From assembly GCF_018332515.1 (NCBI RefSeq), contig NZ_BOQD01000007.1, positions 1 to 64,000 of the forward strand: DNA of 64,000 nucleotides, written 5' to 3'. This DNA comes from Bacillus hominis (GTDB lineage Bacteria; Bacillota; Bacilli; Bacillales; Bacillaceae_G). Position 1 is the first letter of the stretch. Every line of letters begins with the position of its first letter. The notes under the pieces were generated by a model that did no database searches, had not been told where the DNA came from, and worked only from the letters and a program-made list of their open reading frames with translations. The position numbers and the translations under genes were made by a program. This document shows, piece after piece, positions 7,448 through 23,413 of this stretch.

Positions 7448-10213
7448 ATGGAGTACAAAAATACATTACTAATGCCAAAAACAGAATTCCCGATGCGTGG
7501 GAATTTACCGAAACGTGAGCCTGCAATGCAAGAAAAATGGGCTGAAATGAATATTTATGAAAAAGTGCAAGAACATACGAAAGGTCGTCCTTTATTTGTA
7601 TTGCATGATGGACCTCCATATGCGAATGGTGACATTCATATGGGACATGCATTAAATAAAGTATTAAAGGACTTTATTGTTCGCTATAAATCAATGACTG
7701 GTTTTAGTGCACCATATGTACCAGGTTGGGATACACACGGTTTACCGATTGAACAAGCTTTAACGAATAAAGGTGTAAAACGTAAAGAAATGACAGTTGC
7801 TGAGTTCCGTAAGTTATGCGCAGAGTATGCATATGAGCAAGTAGAACGTCAACGTGAACAATTTAAACGTCTAGGTGTACGTGCAGATTGGGATAATCCA
7901 TATATTACTTTAGAGCCAGCTTATGAAGCACAACAAATTAAAGTGTTTGGTGATATGGCGAAAAAAGGTTATATCTATAAAGGGCAAAAACCAGTTTACT
8001 GGTCTCCAACGAGTGAATCAGCTTTAGCAGAAGCTGAAATTGAATATCAAGATAAAAAATCAGCATCTATTTACGTAGCATTCCCTGTAAAAGACGGAAA
8101 GAACGTATTAGAAGGCGATGAGAAATTCATTATCTGGACAACAACACCTTGGACATTACCAGCGAACTTAGGTATTTCTGTTCACCCAGAACTTGAATAC
8201 AGCATCGTGAAAGTAAATAATGAAAAATATATTATTGCTTCTGAACTATTTGAGACAGTTGCAAAAACGTTAGAGTGGGAAAACGCTGAAGTTGTGAAAA
8301 CGGTAAAAGGTAGCGAGCTTGAGTATACAGTTGCAAAACATCCATTCTACGATCGTGATTCATTAGTTATGCTAGGAGATCACGTAACAACAGATGCAGG
8401 TACAGGTTGTGTTCATACAGCACCAGGACACGGGGAAGATGACTTCATTGTTGGTAAAAAGTATGGCTTAGAAGTACTTTGCCCAGTTGACGATAAAGGT
8501 GTATTAACAGAGGAAGCACCTGGATTTGAAGGCTTATTCTATGATAAAGCTAACAAGCCAATTACAGAAAAATTAGAAGAAGTAGGCGCGTTACTGAAAC
8601 TAACATTCATTACGCATTCATATCCACATGATTGGAGAACGAAAAAACCTATTATTTTCCGTGCGACAGCACAGTGGTTTGCATCTATTGAAGCATTCCG
8701 TAAAGAGTTATTAGAAGCTGTTGCGGAAACAAAATGGGTACCAGCATGGGGCGAAACTCGTCTTCATAACATGGTTCGTGACCGTGGTGACTGGTGTATT
8801 TCTCGTCAGCGTGCATGGGGTGTGCCAATTCCTGTATTCTATGCTGAGAATGGTGATCCAATTATTACGGATGAAACAATTAACCACGTAGCAGATTTAT
8901 TCCGTGAACACGGTTCTAACGTATGGTTTGAGCGTGAAGCGAAAGATCTATTACCAGAAGGATTTACACATCCAGGTAGCCCAAATGGTGAATTCCGTAA
9001 AGAAACAGACATCATGGATGTATGGTTCGACTCAGGTTCTTCTCACCAAGCGGTATTAGAAGAGCGCGATGACTTACAACGTCCAGCTGATTTATATTTA
9101 GAAGGATCTGACCAATATCGTGGTTGGTTTAACTCTTCATTATCAACAGCAGTTGCTGTAACAGGTAAAGCGCCATATAAAGGCGTACTAAGCCATGGTT
9201 TCGTATTAGATGGTGAAGGACGTAAAATGAGTAAGTCGATTGGAAACATCGTCGTACCGAAGAAAATTATGGATCAATTAGGCGGAGACATTTTACGCTT
9301 ATGGGTATCTTCTGTTGACTATCAATCTGACGTACGTATTTCGGATGATATTTTAAAACAAGTAGCAGAAGTGTATCGTAAAATCCGTAACACATTCCGT
9401 TTCTTATTAGGAAACTTAGACGACTTTAAGCCAAGTGAAAATACTGTGGCAACTGCTGAACTTCGTGAAGTAGATCGTTACATGTTAGTGAAATTAAATG
9501 ACTTAATTACAAAAGTAAAAGAAGCATATGAAACATATGACTTCGCGGCAGTATATCACGCAATCCATAACTTCTGTACAATTGATTTAAGTTCATTCTA
9601 CTTAGACTTTGCAAAAGACATTTTATACATTGAAGGTGCAAACCACGAAGATCGTCGTGCAATTCAAACTGTATTATATGATGTTCTTGTTGCATTAACA
9701 AAACTTGTAACACCAATCTTACCTCATACGGCTGATGAAGTATGGCCTTATATTCCTGGTGCAGAAGAAGAAAGCGTACAGTTAACTAATATGCCAGAAG
9801 TTGTAGAAGTAGATGGTGCTGAAGCGTTAAAAACAAAATGGGATGCATTTATGACGTTACGTGATGATGTATTAAAAGCTTTAGAAGTCGCTCGTAATGA
9901 AAAAGTAATTGGTAAGTCATTAAATGCAAGTATTACACTATATCCGACTGCAGAAATGAAAGCTATGTTAGAGTCTATTAGTGAAGACTTAAAGCAACTA
10001 TTTATCGTTTCTGAGTATAAACTTGGTGGTATGATAGAAGAAGCGCCAGTAGAAGCGCCTAAGTATGAGCATACAGCGGTTGTTGTAGCTCAGGCAACGG
10101 GTGACACATGTGAACGTTGTTGGGTTGTTTCAGAAACAATTGGTAAAGATGCGGAACATGAAACATTATGTGAGCGTTGTGCAACGGTTGTTAAAGAAAA
10201 CTATGTAAAATAA
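7448..10213 (+). CDS. ileS: Isoleucyl-tRNA synthetase
   Basis: Class I synthetase that charges tRNA-Ile and edits valine. It is 921 aa, the same as B. subtilis IleS. The HMGH form of the HIGH motif is at residues 64-67 and KMSKS at 593-597. The editing (CP1) domain lies in between. A C-terminal zinc knuckle has two CERC pairs (CERCW and LCERCA) near the end. I use ATG 7448 because AAGGAGGA ends 7 bases before it; TTG 7442 is too close to that site. It is controlled by the upstream T-box and followed by a terminator. Confidence 0.97.
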   Translation: MEYKNTLLMPKTEFPMRGNLPKREPAMQEKWAEMNIYEKVQEHTKGRPLFVLHDGPPYANGDIHMGHALNKVLKDFIVRYKSMTGFSAPYVPGWDTHGLPIEQALTNKGVKRKEMTVAEFRKLCAEYAYEQVERQREQFKRLGVRADWDNPYITLEPAYEAQQIKVFGDMAKKGYIYKGQKPVYWSPTSESALAEAEIEYQDKKSASIYVAFPVKDGKNVLEGDEKFIIWTTTPWTLPANLGISVHPELEYSIVKVNNEKYIIASELFETVAKTLEWENAEVVKTVKGSELEYTVAKHPFYDRDSLVMLGDHVTTDAGTGCVHTAPGHGEDDFIVGKKYGLEVLCPVDDKGVLTEEAPGFEGLFYDKANKPITEKLEEVGALLKLTFITHSYPHDWRTKKPIIFRATAQWFASIEAFRKELLEAVAETKWVPAWGETRLHNMVRDRGDWCISRQRAWGVPIPVFYAENGDPIITDETINHVADLFREHGSNVWFEREAKDLLPEGFTHPGSPNGEFRKETDIMDVWFDSGSSHQAVLEERDDLQRPADLYLEGSDQYRGWFNSSLSTAVAVTGKAPYKGVLSHGFVLDGEGRKMSKSIGNIVVPKKIMDQLGGDILRLWVSSVDYQSDVRISDDILKQVAEVYRKIRNTFRFLLGNLDDFKPSENTVATAELREVDRYMLVKLNDLITKVKEAYETYDFAAVYHAIHNFCTIDLSSFYLDFAKDILYIEGANHEDRRAIQTVLYDVLVALTKLVTPILPHTADEVWPYIPGAEEESVQLTNMPEVVEVDGAEALKTKWDAFMTLRDDVLKALEVARNEKVIGKSLNASITLYPTAEMKAMLESISEDLKQLFIVSEYKLGGMIEEAPVEAPKYEHTAVVVAQATGDTCERCWVVSETIGKDAEHETLCERCATVVKENYVK

Positions 10214-10215
10214 TG

Positions 10216-10252
10216 AAAAAACTGACTGCTCATAATAGCAGTCAGTTTTTTG
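10216..10252 (+). terminator. Intrinsic terminator after ileS
   Basis: AAAAAACTGACTGCT pairs with AGCAGTCAGTTTTTT around CATAAT, just after the ileS stop. Confidence 0.92.
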
Positions 10253-10340
10253 TTGATGGTATATCGAAATAATTTTCGCTCTCTTTCCTATGAAGGAAAA
10301 ATGTGTGTGAGGTAAGCGTAGAAATTTCGGACACACTAAT

Positions 10341-10368
10341 TGTACATTGCAGCTGGGAGGAATGTACA
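10341..10368 (+). promoter_or_regulatory. Inverted repeat flanking the ylyA ribosome binding site
   Basis: TGTACATT (10341-10348) and AATGTACA (10361-10368) are perfect complements. The 12-base loop carries the CTGGGAGG Shine-Dalgarno of ylyA, whose GTG start is at 10370. It could be an operator or a translation-limiting hairpin; no factor is known to me. Confidence 0.55.
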
Positions 10369-10369
10369 C

Positions 10370-10699
10370 GTGAATGAAATTTATATGGAAATAAAAGAAG
10401 AATTGCAATTGATGAGAAAAGAGTTGCAAGATAGACTGGCGAAAGAAGTAATGCACACATACTATATGGAATTTGGGCAAGAACTTGGATACGAAATAAA
10501 GGAAGAGACAAAGAAAAAATTGCTATTACATGATATAAAAGAGGATTTAAAAGATGTAGAACGTGCATTGTTTAAAATGGAAATAGATATGTATGGTATT
10601 TGTGAAGAAACTGGAAGAGCGATTTCTACAAAACAAATGAAAACAATGCCGACTGCTCGTACTATTCATGAATTTTTCTATGAAAAGGTAAATGTATGA
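10370..10699 (+). CDS. ylyA: YlyA-like TraR/DksA-family protein with degenerate zinc finger
   Basis: A 109-aa protein in the ylyA position between ileS and lspA. The N-terminal part is a charged coiled coil (MEIKEELQLMRKELQDRL). The C-terminal part resembles the DksA/TraR globule (MYGICEETGRAIS, then MKTMPTARTIHEF). Only one cysteine of the usual four-cysteine finger remains. DksA relatives bind RNA polymerase; that role is inferred. The GTG at 10370 has GGGAGG about 9 bases upstream; no other in-frame start before residue 6 is better. A hairpin surrounds this ribosome site. Confidence 0.78.
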   Translation: MNEIYMEIKEELQLMRKELQDRLAKEVMHTYYMEFGQELGYEIKEETKKKLLLHDIKEDLKDVERALFKMEIDMYGICEETGRAISTKQMKTMPTARTIHEFFYEKVNV

Positions 10700-10760
10700 A
10701 TACGCACAACGATATTATGTTACCTTTTTTTAATTTATTTTATTCTTCCGTAAAGGTTCA

Positions 10761-11282
<522 letters not shown>

Positions 11283-11286
11283 TTGA

Positions 11287-12195
11287 ATGAGTGAAGTAGT
11301 ACAAGTAACAGTTGCAGAAGAACAAAAAAGCGAGCGAATTGATAAATTCGTTGCAGAAATAAACAGTGAATGGTCACGTTCACAAGTGCAGCAATGGATT
11401 AAAGATGATGTTGTGACAGTAAATGGGAAATCGGTTAAAGTGAATTACAAAGTAAAAGAAAATGATGAAATTACAGTAACAATTCCCGAGCCAGAAGAGT
11501 TAGATATTCAACCGGAAGATATGAATTTAGAAGTTTATTATGAAGATGCCGATGTACTAGTTGTAAATAAGCCGCGTGGCATGGTAGTACATCCAGCACC
11601 AGGGCATACGAAGGGTACGCTTGTAAACGGACTTATGCATCATTGTACAGACCTATCAGGTATTAACGGTGTAATGCGTCCTGGTATAGTACACCGTATT
11701 GATAAGGATACATCTGGATTATTAATGGTTGCTAAAAATGATATGGCGCACGAATCACTTGTCAATCAACTTGTAGCAAAAACAGTAACAAGACGCTATA
11801 AAGCGATTGTACATGGTGTAATTCCACACGATAAAGGAACAATTGATGCTCCAATTGGTCGTGATAAAAAAGAACGTCAAAGTATGACTGTTGATGAAAA
11901 TGGTAAGAATGCAGTTACACATTTCCAAGTGTTAGAGCGATTTAAGAATTTCACACTTGTAGAATGCCGCTTAGAAACGGGACGTACACACCAAATTCGT
12001 GTTCATATGAAATATATTGGTTATCCACTTGCGGGGGATCCAAAGTATGGTCCGAAGAAAACATTAGATATGAATGGACAAGCACTTCATGCAGGGATTT
12101 TAGGTTTCAATCACCCTCGTACTGGTGAATATATTGAGTTTGAGGCACCGATTCCAGAAGTGTTTGAAGAAGCGCTAAATATTTTACGGAAATAG
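11287..12195 (+). CDS. rluD: RluD-family 23S rRNA pseudouridine synthase
   Basis: Pseudouridine synthase of the RluA/RluD group (B. subtilis YlyB), acting on large-subunit rRNA. The 302-aa product has an N-terminal S4 domain (about residues 15-75) and the catalytic domain with HRIDKDTSGL, whose aspartate is D139, and the RTHQIRVHMKYIGYP signature. AGGAG precedes the ATG. It forms a tight pair with lspA, as in other Bacillus. The exact uridine targets are not evident from sequence. Confidence 0.93.
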   Translation: MSEVVQVTVAEEQKSERIDKFVAEINSEWSRSQVQQWIKDDVVTVNGKSVKVNYKVKENDEITVTIPEPEELDIQPEDMNLEVYYEDADVLVVNKPRGMVVHPAPGHTKGTLVNGLMHHCTDLSGINGVMRPGIVHRIDKDTSGLLMVAKNDMAHESLVNQLVAKTVTRRYKAIVHGVIPHDKGTIDAPIGRDKKERQSMTVDENGKNAVTHFQVLERFKNFTLVECRLETGRTHQIRVHMKYIGYPLAGDPKYGPKKTLDMNGQALHAGILGFNHPRTGEYIEFEAPIPEVFEEALNILRK

Positions 12196-12197
12196 TA

Positions 12198-12226
12198 TTG
12201 ACAAATCATAAGAAAACTGAGATACT
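12198..12226 (+). promoter_or_regulatory. SigA promoter of the pyr operon
   Basis: TTGACA (12198-12203), a 17-bp spacer, then GATACT (12221-12226). It starts just after the rluD stop and feeds the first PyrR attenuator. Confidence 0.88.
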
Positions 12227-12256
12227 GACAACAGTTAAATAATGATCCTTTAACAC

Positions 12257-12355
12257 AGCCCCGTGAGGTTGAGAAGGTAACGGTTTGAAATACTTAGGGT
12301 ATGTTGTACCCTTTTTTCAAAAGTCCTCTCGCACACGCTGAGAGGACTTTTTTTA
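12257..12355 (+). promoter_or_regulatory. PyrR attenuator 1 (leader of pyrR)
   Basis: The PyrR-binding sequence AGCCCCGTGAGGTT (12257-12270) closely fits the known ARUCCNGNGAGGYU consensus. The terminator is AAGTCCTCTC (12321-12330) paired with GAGAGGACTT (12340-12349) followed by Ts to 12354. A small extra hairpin GGGTA...TACCC with six Ts (12298-12317) lies in between. PyrR with UMP stabilises the binding hairpin, blocking the antiterminator. Confidence 0.93.
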
Positions 12356-12395
12356 TACCATTACTCTCACGCAAGAAAAAAGCTTGGAGGTGTAG

Positions 12396-12941
<546 letters not shown>

Positions 12942-12956
12942 AGCCCTTTTAAATGT

Positions 12957-13053
12957 AGTCCTGTGAGGCTGCCAAAGGGTCTTGGCTTTCATATGTCAAA
13001 TTTGGCATACGAAAGTGTAGGACTCTTTGTGCACAGGCACAAAGAGTTTTTTT
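12957..13053 (+). promoter_or_regulatory. PyrR attenuator 2 (pyrR-pyrP intergenic)
   Basis: AGTCCTGTGAGGCT (12957-12970) matches the PyrR-binding consensus exactly. The terminator ACTCTTTGTGC (13022-13032) and GCACAAAGAGT (13037-13047) encloses ACAG and is followed by seven Ts. Confidence 0.95.
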
Positions 13054-13087
13054 ATTGCAAAAATTAAAACTGAAGGAGGATGTAACA

Positions 13088-14380
13088 ATGGAGCAAAAGC
13101 CAGTGTTAGACATTCATGAAGTACCGAAACCGGGAAAATGGTTATTATTAAGTATACAACATTTGTTCGCGATGTTTGGATCAACAGTGCTTGTTCCGTT
13201 TTTAACAGGACTGAATCCATCAGTAGCTTTAATATCAAGTGGATTAGGAACGCTAGCGTTTCTTCTAATAACGAAAGGTCAAGTACCAGCATATTTAGGA
13301 TCATCATTCGCCTTTATTGCACCAATTATTACAGCAAAAACAGCAGGTGGACCTGGAGCAGCGATGCTTGGAGGAATGCTTGCGGGACTTGTGTACATCT
13401 TAATCTCACTCGGAATTAAGAAATCTGGGTCAGAGTGGATTATGAGATTACTTCCGCCAATCGTAGTCGGACCAGTCGTAATGGTAATCGGTTTAGCTTT
13501 AGCACATACAGCAGTGAACATGGCGATGAACGGTGCGGATGGTAAGTATAGCATTACACACTTTTCAGTAGCATTAGTAACATTAGCAATTACAATCATT
13601 TGCTCCATATTCGGGAGAGGGTTTTTCAGTATCATACCAGTTCTACTTGGAATCATCGGCGGGTATATATTCGCTTACTTCCAAGGGTTAGTAGATTTGA
13701 AGCCAGTAGCTGAGGCAAAATGGTTTGTCATACCAGACTTCACAGTACCGTTTGTAACATATACTCCAGAGTTTTCATGGAAAATTGTACTCTTAATGGT
13801 ACCAGTTGCACTTGTAACAATTTCAGAACATATCGGACATCAAATTGTACTTGGAAATGTTATTAAAAGAGATTTAATTGAAAAGCCAGGTTTACATCGT
13901 TCAATCTTCGGTGATGGGGTAGCGACATTGATTGCATCACTAATAGGAGGACCACCGAATACAACGTACGGTGAAAACATCGGTGTGCTAGCAATTACGA
14001 GAGCATACAGTGTATACTTATTCATCGGTTCAGCAGTGTTCGCAATCATGTTTGGATTTATCGGGAAGATTTCAGCACTGATTCATTCGATCCCAACACC
14101 GGTTATGGGTGGTGTATCAATCTTACTATTCGGTGTAATCGCATCAAGCGGTTTACGCATGATGGTAGATGATAAAACAGACTTAGGCGACAAACGAAAC
14201 TTAATGATTGCATCAGTTATACTAGTAATCGGTATTGGCGGGGCGGTACTACACGTAGGTGAATCGTTCCAAGTAGAAGGAATGGCACTAGCAGCAATTG
14301 TAGGTGTACTATTAAATCTACTACTACCAGAAACAAAACAAGTAAAACATACAAAACAATCTAAGCAGATTGCTTCATAG
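13088..14380 (+). CDS. pyrP: Uracil permease PyrP
   Basis: Proton-coupled uracil transporter of the NCS2 (nucleobase:cation symporter) family. It is 430 aa with about 12-14 hydrophobic segments. Family motifs include QHLFAMFGSTVLVPFLTGL near the N-terminus and the GGPPNTTYGENIGVLAITR loop (in part) around residue 280. ATG 13088 has AAGGAGG; the open frame extends to 13055 into the attenuator and is not used. It is placed second in the operon, as in B. subtilis. Confidence 0.96.
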   Translation: MEQKPVLDIHEVPKPGKWLLLSIQHLFAMFGSTVLVPFLTGLNPSVALISSGLGTLAFLLITKGQVPAYLGSSFAFIAPIITAKTAGGPGAAMLGGMLAGLVYILISLGIKKSGSEWIMRLLPPIVVGPVVMVIGLALAHTAVNMAMNGADGKYSITHFSVALVTLAITIICSIFGRGFFSIIPVLLGIIGGYIFAYFQGLVDLKPVAEAKWFVIPDFTVPFVTYTPEFSWKIVLLMVPVALVTISEHIGHQIVLGNVIKRDLIEKPGLHRSIFGDGVATLIASLIGGPPNTTYGENIGVLAITRAYSVYLFIGSAVFAIMFGFIGKISALIHSIPTPVMGGVSILLFGVIASSGLRMMVDDKTDLGDKRNLMIASVILVIGIGGAVLHVGESFQVEGMALAAIVGVLLNLLLPETKQVKHTKQSKQIAS

Positions 14381-14386
14381 AAATAA

Positions 14387-14466
14387 CCTTTTAATTCAGT
14401 CCTGTGAGACAGAAAAGGGTGGCTACTTTAACGCACCCTAGTCTCAAAAGGCTAGGGTATTTTTAT
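14387..14466 (+). promoter_or_regulatory. PyrR attenuator 3 (pyrP-pyrB intergenic)
   Basis: AGTCCTGTGAGACA (14398-14411) occupies the PyrR-binding position within a CCTTTT...AAAAGG stem. It departs from the GAGGYU end of the consensus. The terminator ACCCTAGTCT (14435-14444) pairs with AGGCTAGGGT (14449-14458), then TATTTTTA. Confidence 0.88.
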
Positions 14467-14519
14467 ACAGTTATTGTTATATAAATTCAATGGTGTTATC
14501 ATAAAAAACAGAAAGATGA

Positions 14520-16709
<2,190 letters not shown>

Positions 16710-16713
<4 letters not shown>

Positions 16714-17807
16714 AAAGACAACTTATCTTAGAAGATGGAACAGTATTAATTGGAAAAGGTTTCGGAGGAGAAATCGAAAAGTCAGGTGAGGTTGTATTTA
16801 CAACTGGGATGACTGGATATCAAGAAACTTTATCTGATCCATCATACTGCGGTCAAATCGTAACATTTACGTATCCATTAATCGGAAACTACGGCATTAA
16901 CCGTGATGATTTTGAATCAATTCACCCATCTGTAAATGGTTTAATCGTAAACGAAATTTGTGATCATCCATCAAACTTTCGTAATGAAATTTCGTTAAAT
17001 GATTACTTGAAAGAAAGAAATATCCCAGGATTAGCAGGAATTGATACGAGAAAATTAACAAGAAAAATTCGTCAATATGGAACTTTACGCGGACGTCTTT
17101 GCAATATGGATGTGGATGTAGAGGACATCGTTAGCCAATTGAAAGCAACTGTCTTTACAGATCACGTGAAACGCGTATCAACAAAAGATCCATATCCAAG
17201 CCCAGGCCGTGGTCATCGTGTTGTACTTGTAGACTTCGGAATGAAACATGGTATTTTACGAGAATTAAATAAGCGTGACTGTGATGTAATTGTAGTACCT
17301 TACAATACATCAGCAGAAGAGATTTTACGCCTTAGCCCAGATGGAATTATGTTAAGTAATGGACCTGGAGATCCAAAAGATGTACCAGAAGCAATTGAAA
17401 TGTTACAAGATATTATCGGTAAAGTTCCTTTATTCGGAATTTGCTTAGGACATCAATTGTTTGCTCTAGCATCTGGTGCAAATACAAGTAAGTTAAAATT
17501 CGGTCACCGTGGTTTAAATCATCCAGTAAAAAATCTTGCAACTGGAAAAGTAGCAATTACATCTCAAAACCATGGTTACGCAGTTGAAGAAGAATCAGTT
17601 GGAAATACAGAACTTGAAATTACACATGTTGCTTTAAATGACGGAACAGTAGAAGGTCTTCGTCATACGAAGTTCCCAGCATTTACAGTGCAATACCATC
17701 CAGAAGCTTCTGCAGGACCAGAAGATGCAAATGATTTATTCGAAGATTTCTTAGCAATGATTGAAAACTTCAAGAAAGAAGGGGAAGAGTTATGCCAAAA
17801 CGCCTAG
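16710..17807 (+). CDS. carA: Carbamoyl phosphate synthetase, small (glutaminase) subunit
   Basis: Releases ammonia from glutamine for carbamoyl phosphate made by the large subunit. The 365-aa product has an N-terminal CarA domain and a class I glutamine amidotransferase domain with the nucleophile motif [12 protein letters not shown] and the His-Glu pair in [15 protein letters not shown] 16710 overlaps the pyrC stop and follows AAAGGAGAG. By position this is the pyrimidine-specific copy (pyrAA of B. subtilis). Confidence 0.97.
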
Positions 17808-20800
17808 ACATTAACACAATTTTAGTAATCGGATCAGGACCAATTGTAATTGGGCAAGCAGCAGAGTTTGATTACTCTGGTACACAAGCTTGTCAATCTC
17901 TTAGAGAAGAAGGTTACAAAGTAATCCTTGTTAACTCTAACCCAGCAACAATTATGACAGATACTGCAACAGCAGATAAAGTATATATAGAACCATTAAC
18001 ACTAGAATTCGTAAGCCGTATTATTCGTAAAGAACGCCCAGATGCAATCCTACCAACATTAGGTGGTCAAACAGGCCTGAATATGGCAGTTGAACTTGCG
18101 AAATCAGGCATACTTGAAGAGTGCGGAGTTGAAATTTTAGGAACAAAATTATCAGCAATCGAGCAAGCGGAGGATCGTGATTTATTCCGTACATTAATGC
18201 AGGAATTAAATGAACCAATTCCATCTAGTACGATTATTCATACGCTAGAAGAAGCACATGAATTTGTAAAAGAAATTGGTTATCCAGTTATTGTTCGCCC
18301 AGCATTTACAATGGGGGGAACAGGTGGCGGAATCTGTAGTAATGAAGAAGAACTAATTGAAATCGTATCAGGTGGATTAAAACATAGTCCAGTAACGCAA
18401 TGTCTATTAGAAAAGAGTATTGCTGGTTGTAAGGAAATCGAATATGAAGTAATGCGTGATTCGAATGATAACGCAATTGTAGTATGTAACATGGAAAATA
18501 TCGATCCAGTTGGGGTTCACACAGGTGATTCTATCGTTGTAGCACCGAGCCAAACATTAAGTGACCGTGAATATCAAATGTTACGAAACACTTCATTAAG
18601 AATTATTCGTGCATTAGGAATTGAAGGTGGATGTAACGTTCAGCTTGCACTTGATCCACATAGCTTCCAATACTATGTAATCGAAGTAAACCCACGTGTG
18701 AGTCGTTCGTCTGCACTAGCATCTAAAGCAACTGGATATCCAATTGCGAAGCTAGCGGCGAAAATTGCAGTCGGTTTAACATTAGATGAAATTGTAAACC
18801 CAGTAACACAAAAAACATACGCTTGCTTCGAGCCAGCATTAGACTATGTTGTTTCAAAAATTCCACGCTGGCCATTTGATAAGTTTGAATCAGCAAACAG
18901 AACACTTGGTACACAAATGAAGGCAACTGGTGAAGTTATGTCAATCGGACGTAACTTAGAACAATCATTACTAAAAGCGATTCGTTCTTTAGAGCTTGGC
19001 GTGTATCACCTAGAGTTAGAGCATTTAAAAGAGCTTGATAAAGAGACAATGAAAAAACGTATTATAAAAGCTGATGATGAGCGTCTGTTCGTTGTAGCAG
19101 AAGCGATCCGTCAAGGTGTAACGAAAGAAGAAATCAACGAATGGTGTGAAATGGACTTCTTCTTCTTACAAAAAGTTGAAAACATCGTAAACATGGAACG
19201 CGAAGTAAAAGCGAATGTAGGAAATATGGAAGTGTTACAATCTGCGAAAGAAATGGGCTTCAGTGACCATTACATTGCCAATGCTTGGAACAAAACAGAG
19301 CGCGAAATTTACGATATACGTAAAGAAAGCAATATGACTCCTGTGTATAAAATGGTAGATACTTGTGCGGCGGAGTTTGAATCTGCAACACCTTACTACT
19401 ACAGCACATATGGTGACGAGAATGAATCGGTTATAACAGATCGTAAGAGTGTGGTTGTACTAGGGTCTGGTCCAATCCGTATCGGTCAAGGTGTTGAGTT
19501 TGACTACGCAACAGTTCACTCTGTATGGGCAATTAAAGAAGCTGGATATGAGGCAATCATTGTTAATAACAACCCAGAAACAGTTTCAACAGACTTCAGT
19601 ATTTCTGACAAATTATACTTTGAACCACTAACAATAGAAGATGTAATGCACATCATTGATTTAGAAAAGCCAGAAGGTGTTATCGTTCAGTTCGGTGGAC
19701 AAACGGCAATTAACTTAGCGGCGAAATTAGAAGAACACGGTGTGAAAATTTTAGGAACATCACTTGAAGATTTAGACCGTGCAGAAGATCGTGATAAATT
19801 CGAAGCTGCATTAACACAATTAGGTATCCCGCAACCAGTTGGTAAAACAGCAACAACTGTAGAACAAGCGGTAGCAATCGCTGACAAAATTGGTTACCCA
19901 GTATTAGTAAGACCATCTTACGTACTAGGTGGACGTGCGATGGAAATCGTATATCGTCAAGAAGAATTACTGCACTACATGAAAAACGCAGTTAAAGTTC
20001 ACGCAGAGCATCCTGTATTAATCGACCGTTACATGGTTGGTAAAGAAATTGAAGTAGACGCAATTTCAGACGGTGAAAATGTATTCATTCCAGGTATTAT
20101 GGAACATATTGAACGCGCTGGAGTTCACTCTGGTGATTCAATTGGAGTATATCCACCACAGAGCTTATCTGCAAAACTGAAAGAACAAATTATTGAACAT
20201 ACAATTGCACTTGGAAAAGGTTTAAACATCATTGGATTACTAAATATCCAGTTTGTAGTATTCAAAGATGAAGTGTACGTAATTGAAGTAAACCCACGTG
20301 CGAGCCGTACAGTACCATTCTTAAGTAAAATTACAGGCGTACCGATGGCGAATGTCGCGACGAAAGTAATTTTAGGCCAAAATCTTGTAGAACAAGGATA
20401 TGGAACTGGCTATCACCCAGAAGAGAAAGAAGTGTATGTAAAAGCACCAGTATTCTCATTTGCGAAATTACGCTCAGTTGATACAACATTAGGACCTGAA
20501 ATGAAGTCAACAGGGGAAGTAATGGGTAAAGACTTGACGCTTGAAAAAGCATTATATAAAGGACTTGTTGCTTCTGGAATTAACATTCCAACGCACGGAT
20601 CAGTAATCATCACTGTAGCGGATAAAGATAAAGAAGAGGCGATGGAAATTGCAAAACGTTTCCACGAAATCGGCTATAACTTATTAGCAACAGCTGGAAC
20701 AGCACAATCGTTAGCAGAGCAAAATATCCCAGTACAAGTTGTAAACAAAATTGATTCTGAAGACTATAACTTACTAGATATTATCCGTCAAGGAAAAGCA

Positions 20801-21006
20801 CAGTTTGTAATCAATACATTAACAAAAGGCAAACAACCAGCGCGTGATGGTTTCCGCATTCGCCGTGAATCAGTAGAAAATGGTGTAGCTTGCTTAACAT
20901 CACTTGATACAACGAGAGCAATCTTACGAGTATTAGAATCTATGACATTCTCAGCTCATTCAATGAAAGAAATTACGCAAACAAAGCGTCACGAGGTGGT
21001 ACATGC

Positions 21007-21010
<4 letters not shown>
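17792..21010 (+). CDS. carB: Carbamoyl phosphate synthetase, large subunit
   Basis: Makes carbamoyl phosphate from bicarbonate, ammonia and two ATP. The 1072-aa protein shows the internal duplication of the family: two ATP-grasp halves, beginning with [20 protein letters not shown] (residue about 9) and [20 protein letters not shown] (about residue 556). These are joined by an oligomerisation domain and end with an MGS-type allosteric domain (from about residue 935, [20 protein letters not shown]). It overlaps carA by 16 bases and pyrK by 4 (pyrAB of B. subtilis). Confidence 0.98.
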
Positions 21011-22694
<1,684 letters not shown>

Positions 22695-22696
22695 GT

Positions 22697-23413
22697 ATGT
22701 CACAGTCGCTAATTGTTGCACTAGATTTTCCAGGGAAACAAGAGGTAGAACAATTCTTACATCACTTTGAAGGGGAAGAGTTATTTGTCAAAGTTGGTAT
22801 GGAGTTATTTTACAAAGAGGGTCCTGCAATTATTACGTACTTAAAAGAAAAAGGACATAAGATTTTTCTAGATTTAAAACTTCATGATATTCCGAATACA
22901 GTAAAAAGCGCTATGCGTAGCCTAGCTAGTCTAGATGTAGATATGGTAAATGTTCATGCTGCTGGGGGAAGTAGTATGATGAAAGCTGCGATTGAGGGAT
23001 TAGAGGAAGGTAAGCAAGAAGGAAAAGAGAGACCGATTTGTATTGCAGTTACACAACTAACAAGCACTTCGGAAGCTATGATGAAAAAAGAGATCGGCAT
23101 CGAGAAAACGTTAGAAGAAGCGGTTGCTCATTATGCAAAATTAACGAAAGAAAGTGGACTTGATGGAGTTGTTTGTTCAACACTTGAAGTTCCGAAATTA
23201 CGTGAAGTATGCGGAAATGAATTTGTAACAGTAACACCGGGGATTCGTCTTGCAAGCGATGATGTGAATGACCAAGTGCGCGTTGCAACACCGAAACGTG
23301 CGAGGGAACTTGGTTCAAGCTACATCGTAGTAGGACGTAGTATTACAAAAGCAGAAAATCCGCTTGAAGCGTATAAAACAGTAAAACAACAGTGGGAAGG
23401 TGTAACAGTATGA
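22697..23413 (+). CDS. pyrF: Orotidine 5'-phosphate decarboxylase
   Basis: Final step of UMP synthesis. The 238-aa barrel protein has the catalytic [11 protein letters not shown] motif (about residue 60), [14 protein letters not shown] and [12 protein letters not shown] for phosphate binding. I use ATG 22697, which matches the family start ([10 protein letters not shown]); the open frame reaches back to 22670 within pyrD. AAGGAG is about 12 bases upstream, a rather long spacing. pyrE begins on its stop codon. Confidence 0.96.
   Translation: MSQSLIVALDFPGKQEVEQFLHHFEGEELFVKVGMELFYKEGPAIITYLKEKGHKIFLDLKLHDIPNTVKSAMRSLASLDVDMVNVHAAGGSSMMKAAIEGLEEGKQEGKERPICIAVTQLTSTSEAMMKKEIGIEKTLEEAVAHYAKLTKESGLDGVVCSTLEVPKLREVCGNEFVTVTPGIRLASDDVNDQVRVATPKRARELGSSYIVVGRSITKAENPLEAYKTVKQQWEGVTV

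Noticed and set aside
13279-13656. 125-codon minus-strand frame inside pyrP
   Set aside because: It is the antisense of a membrane protein gene, which often gives long hydrophobic shadow frames; no start signal.
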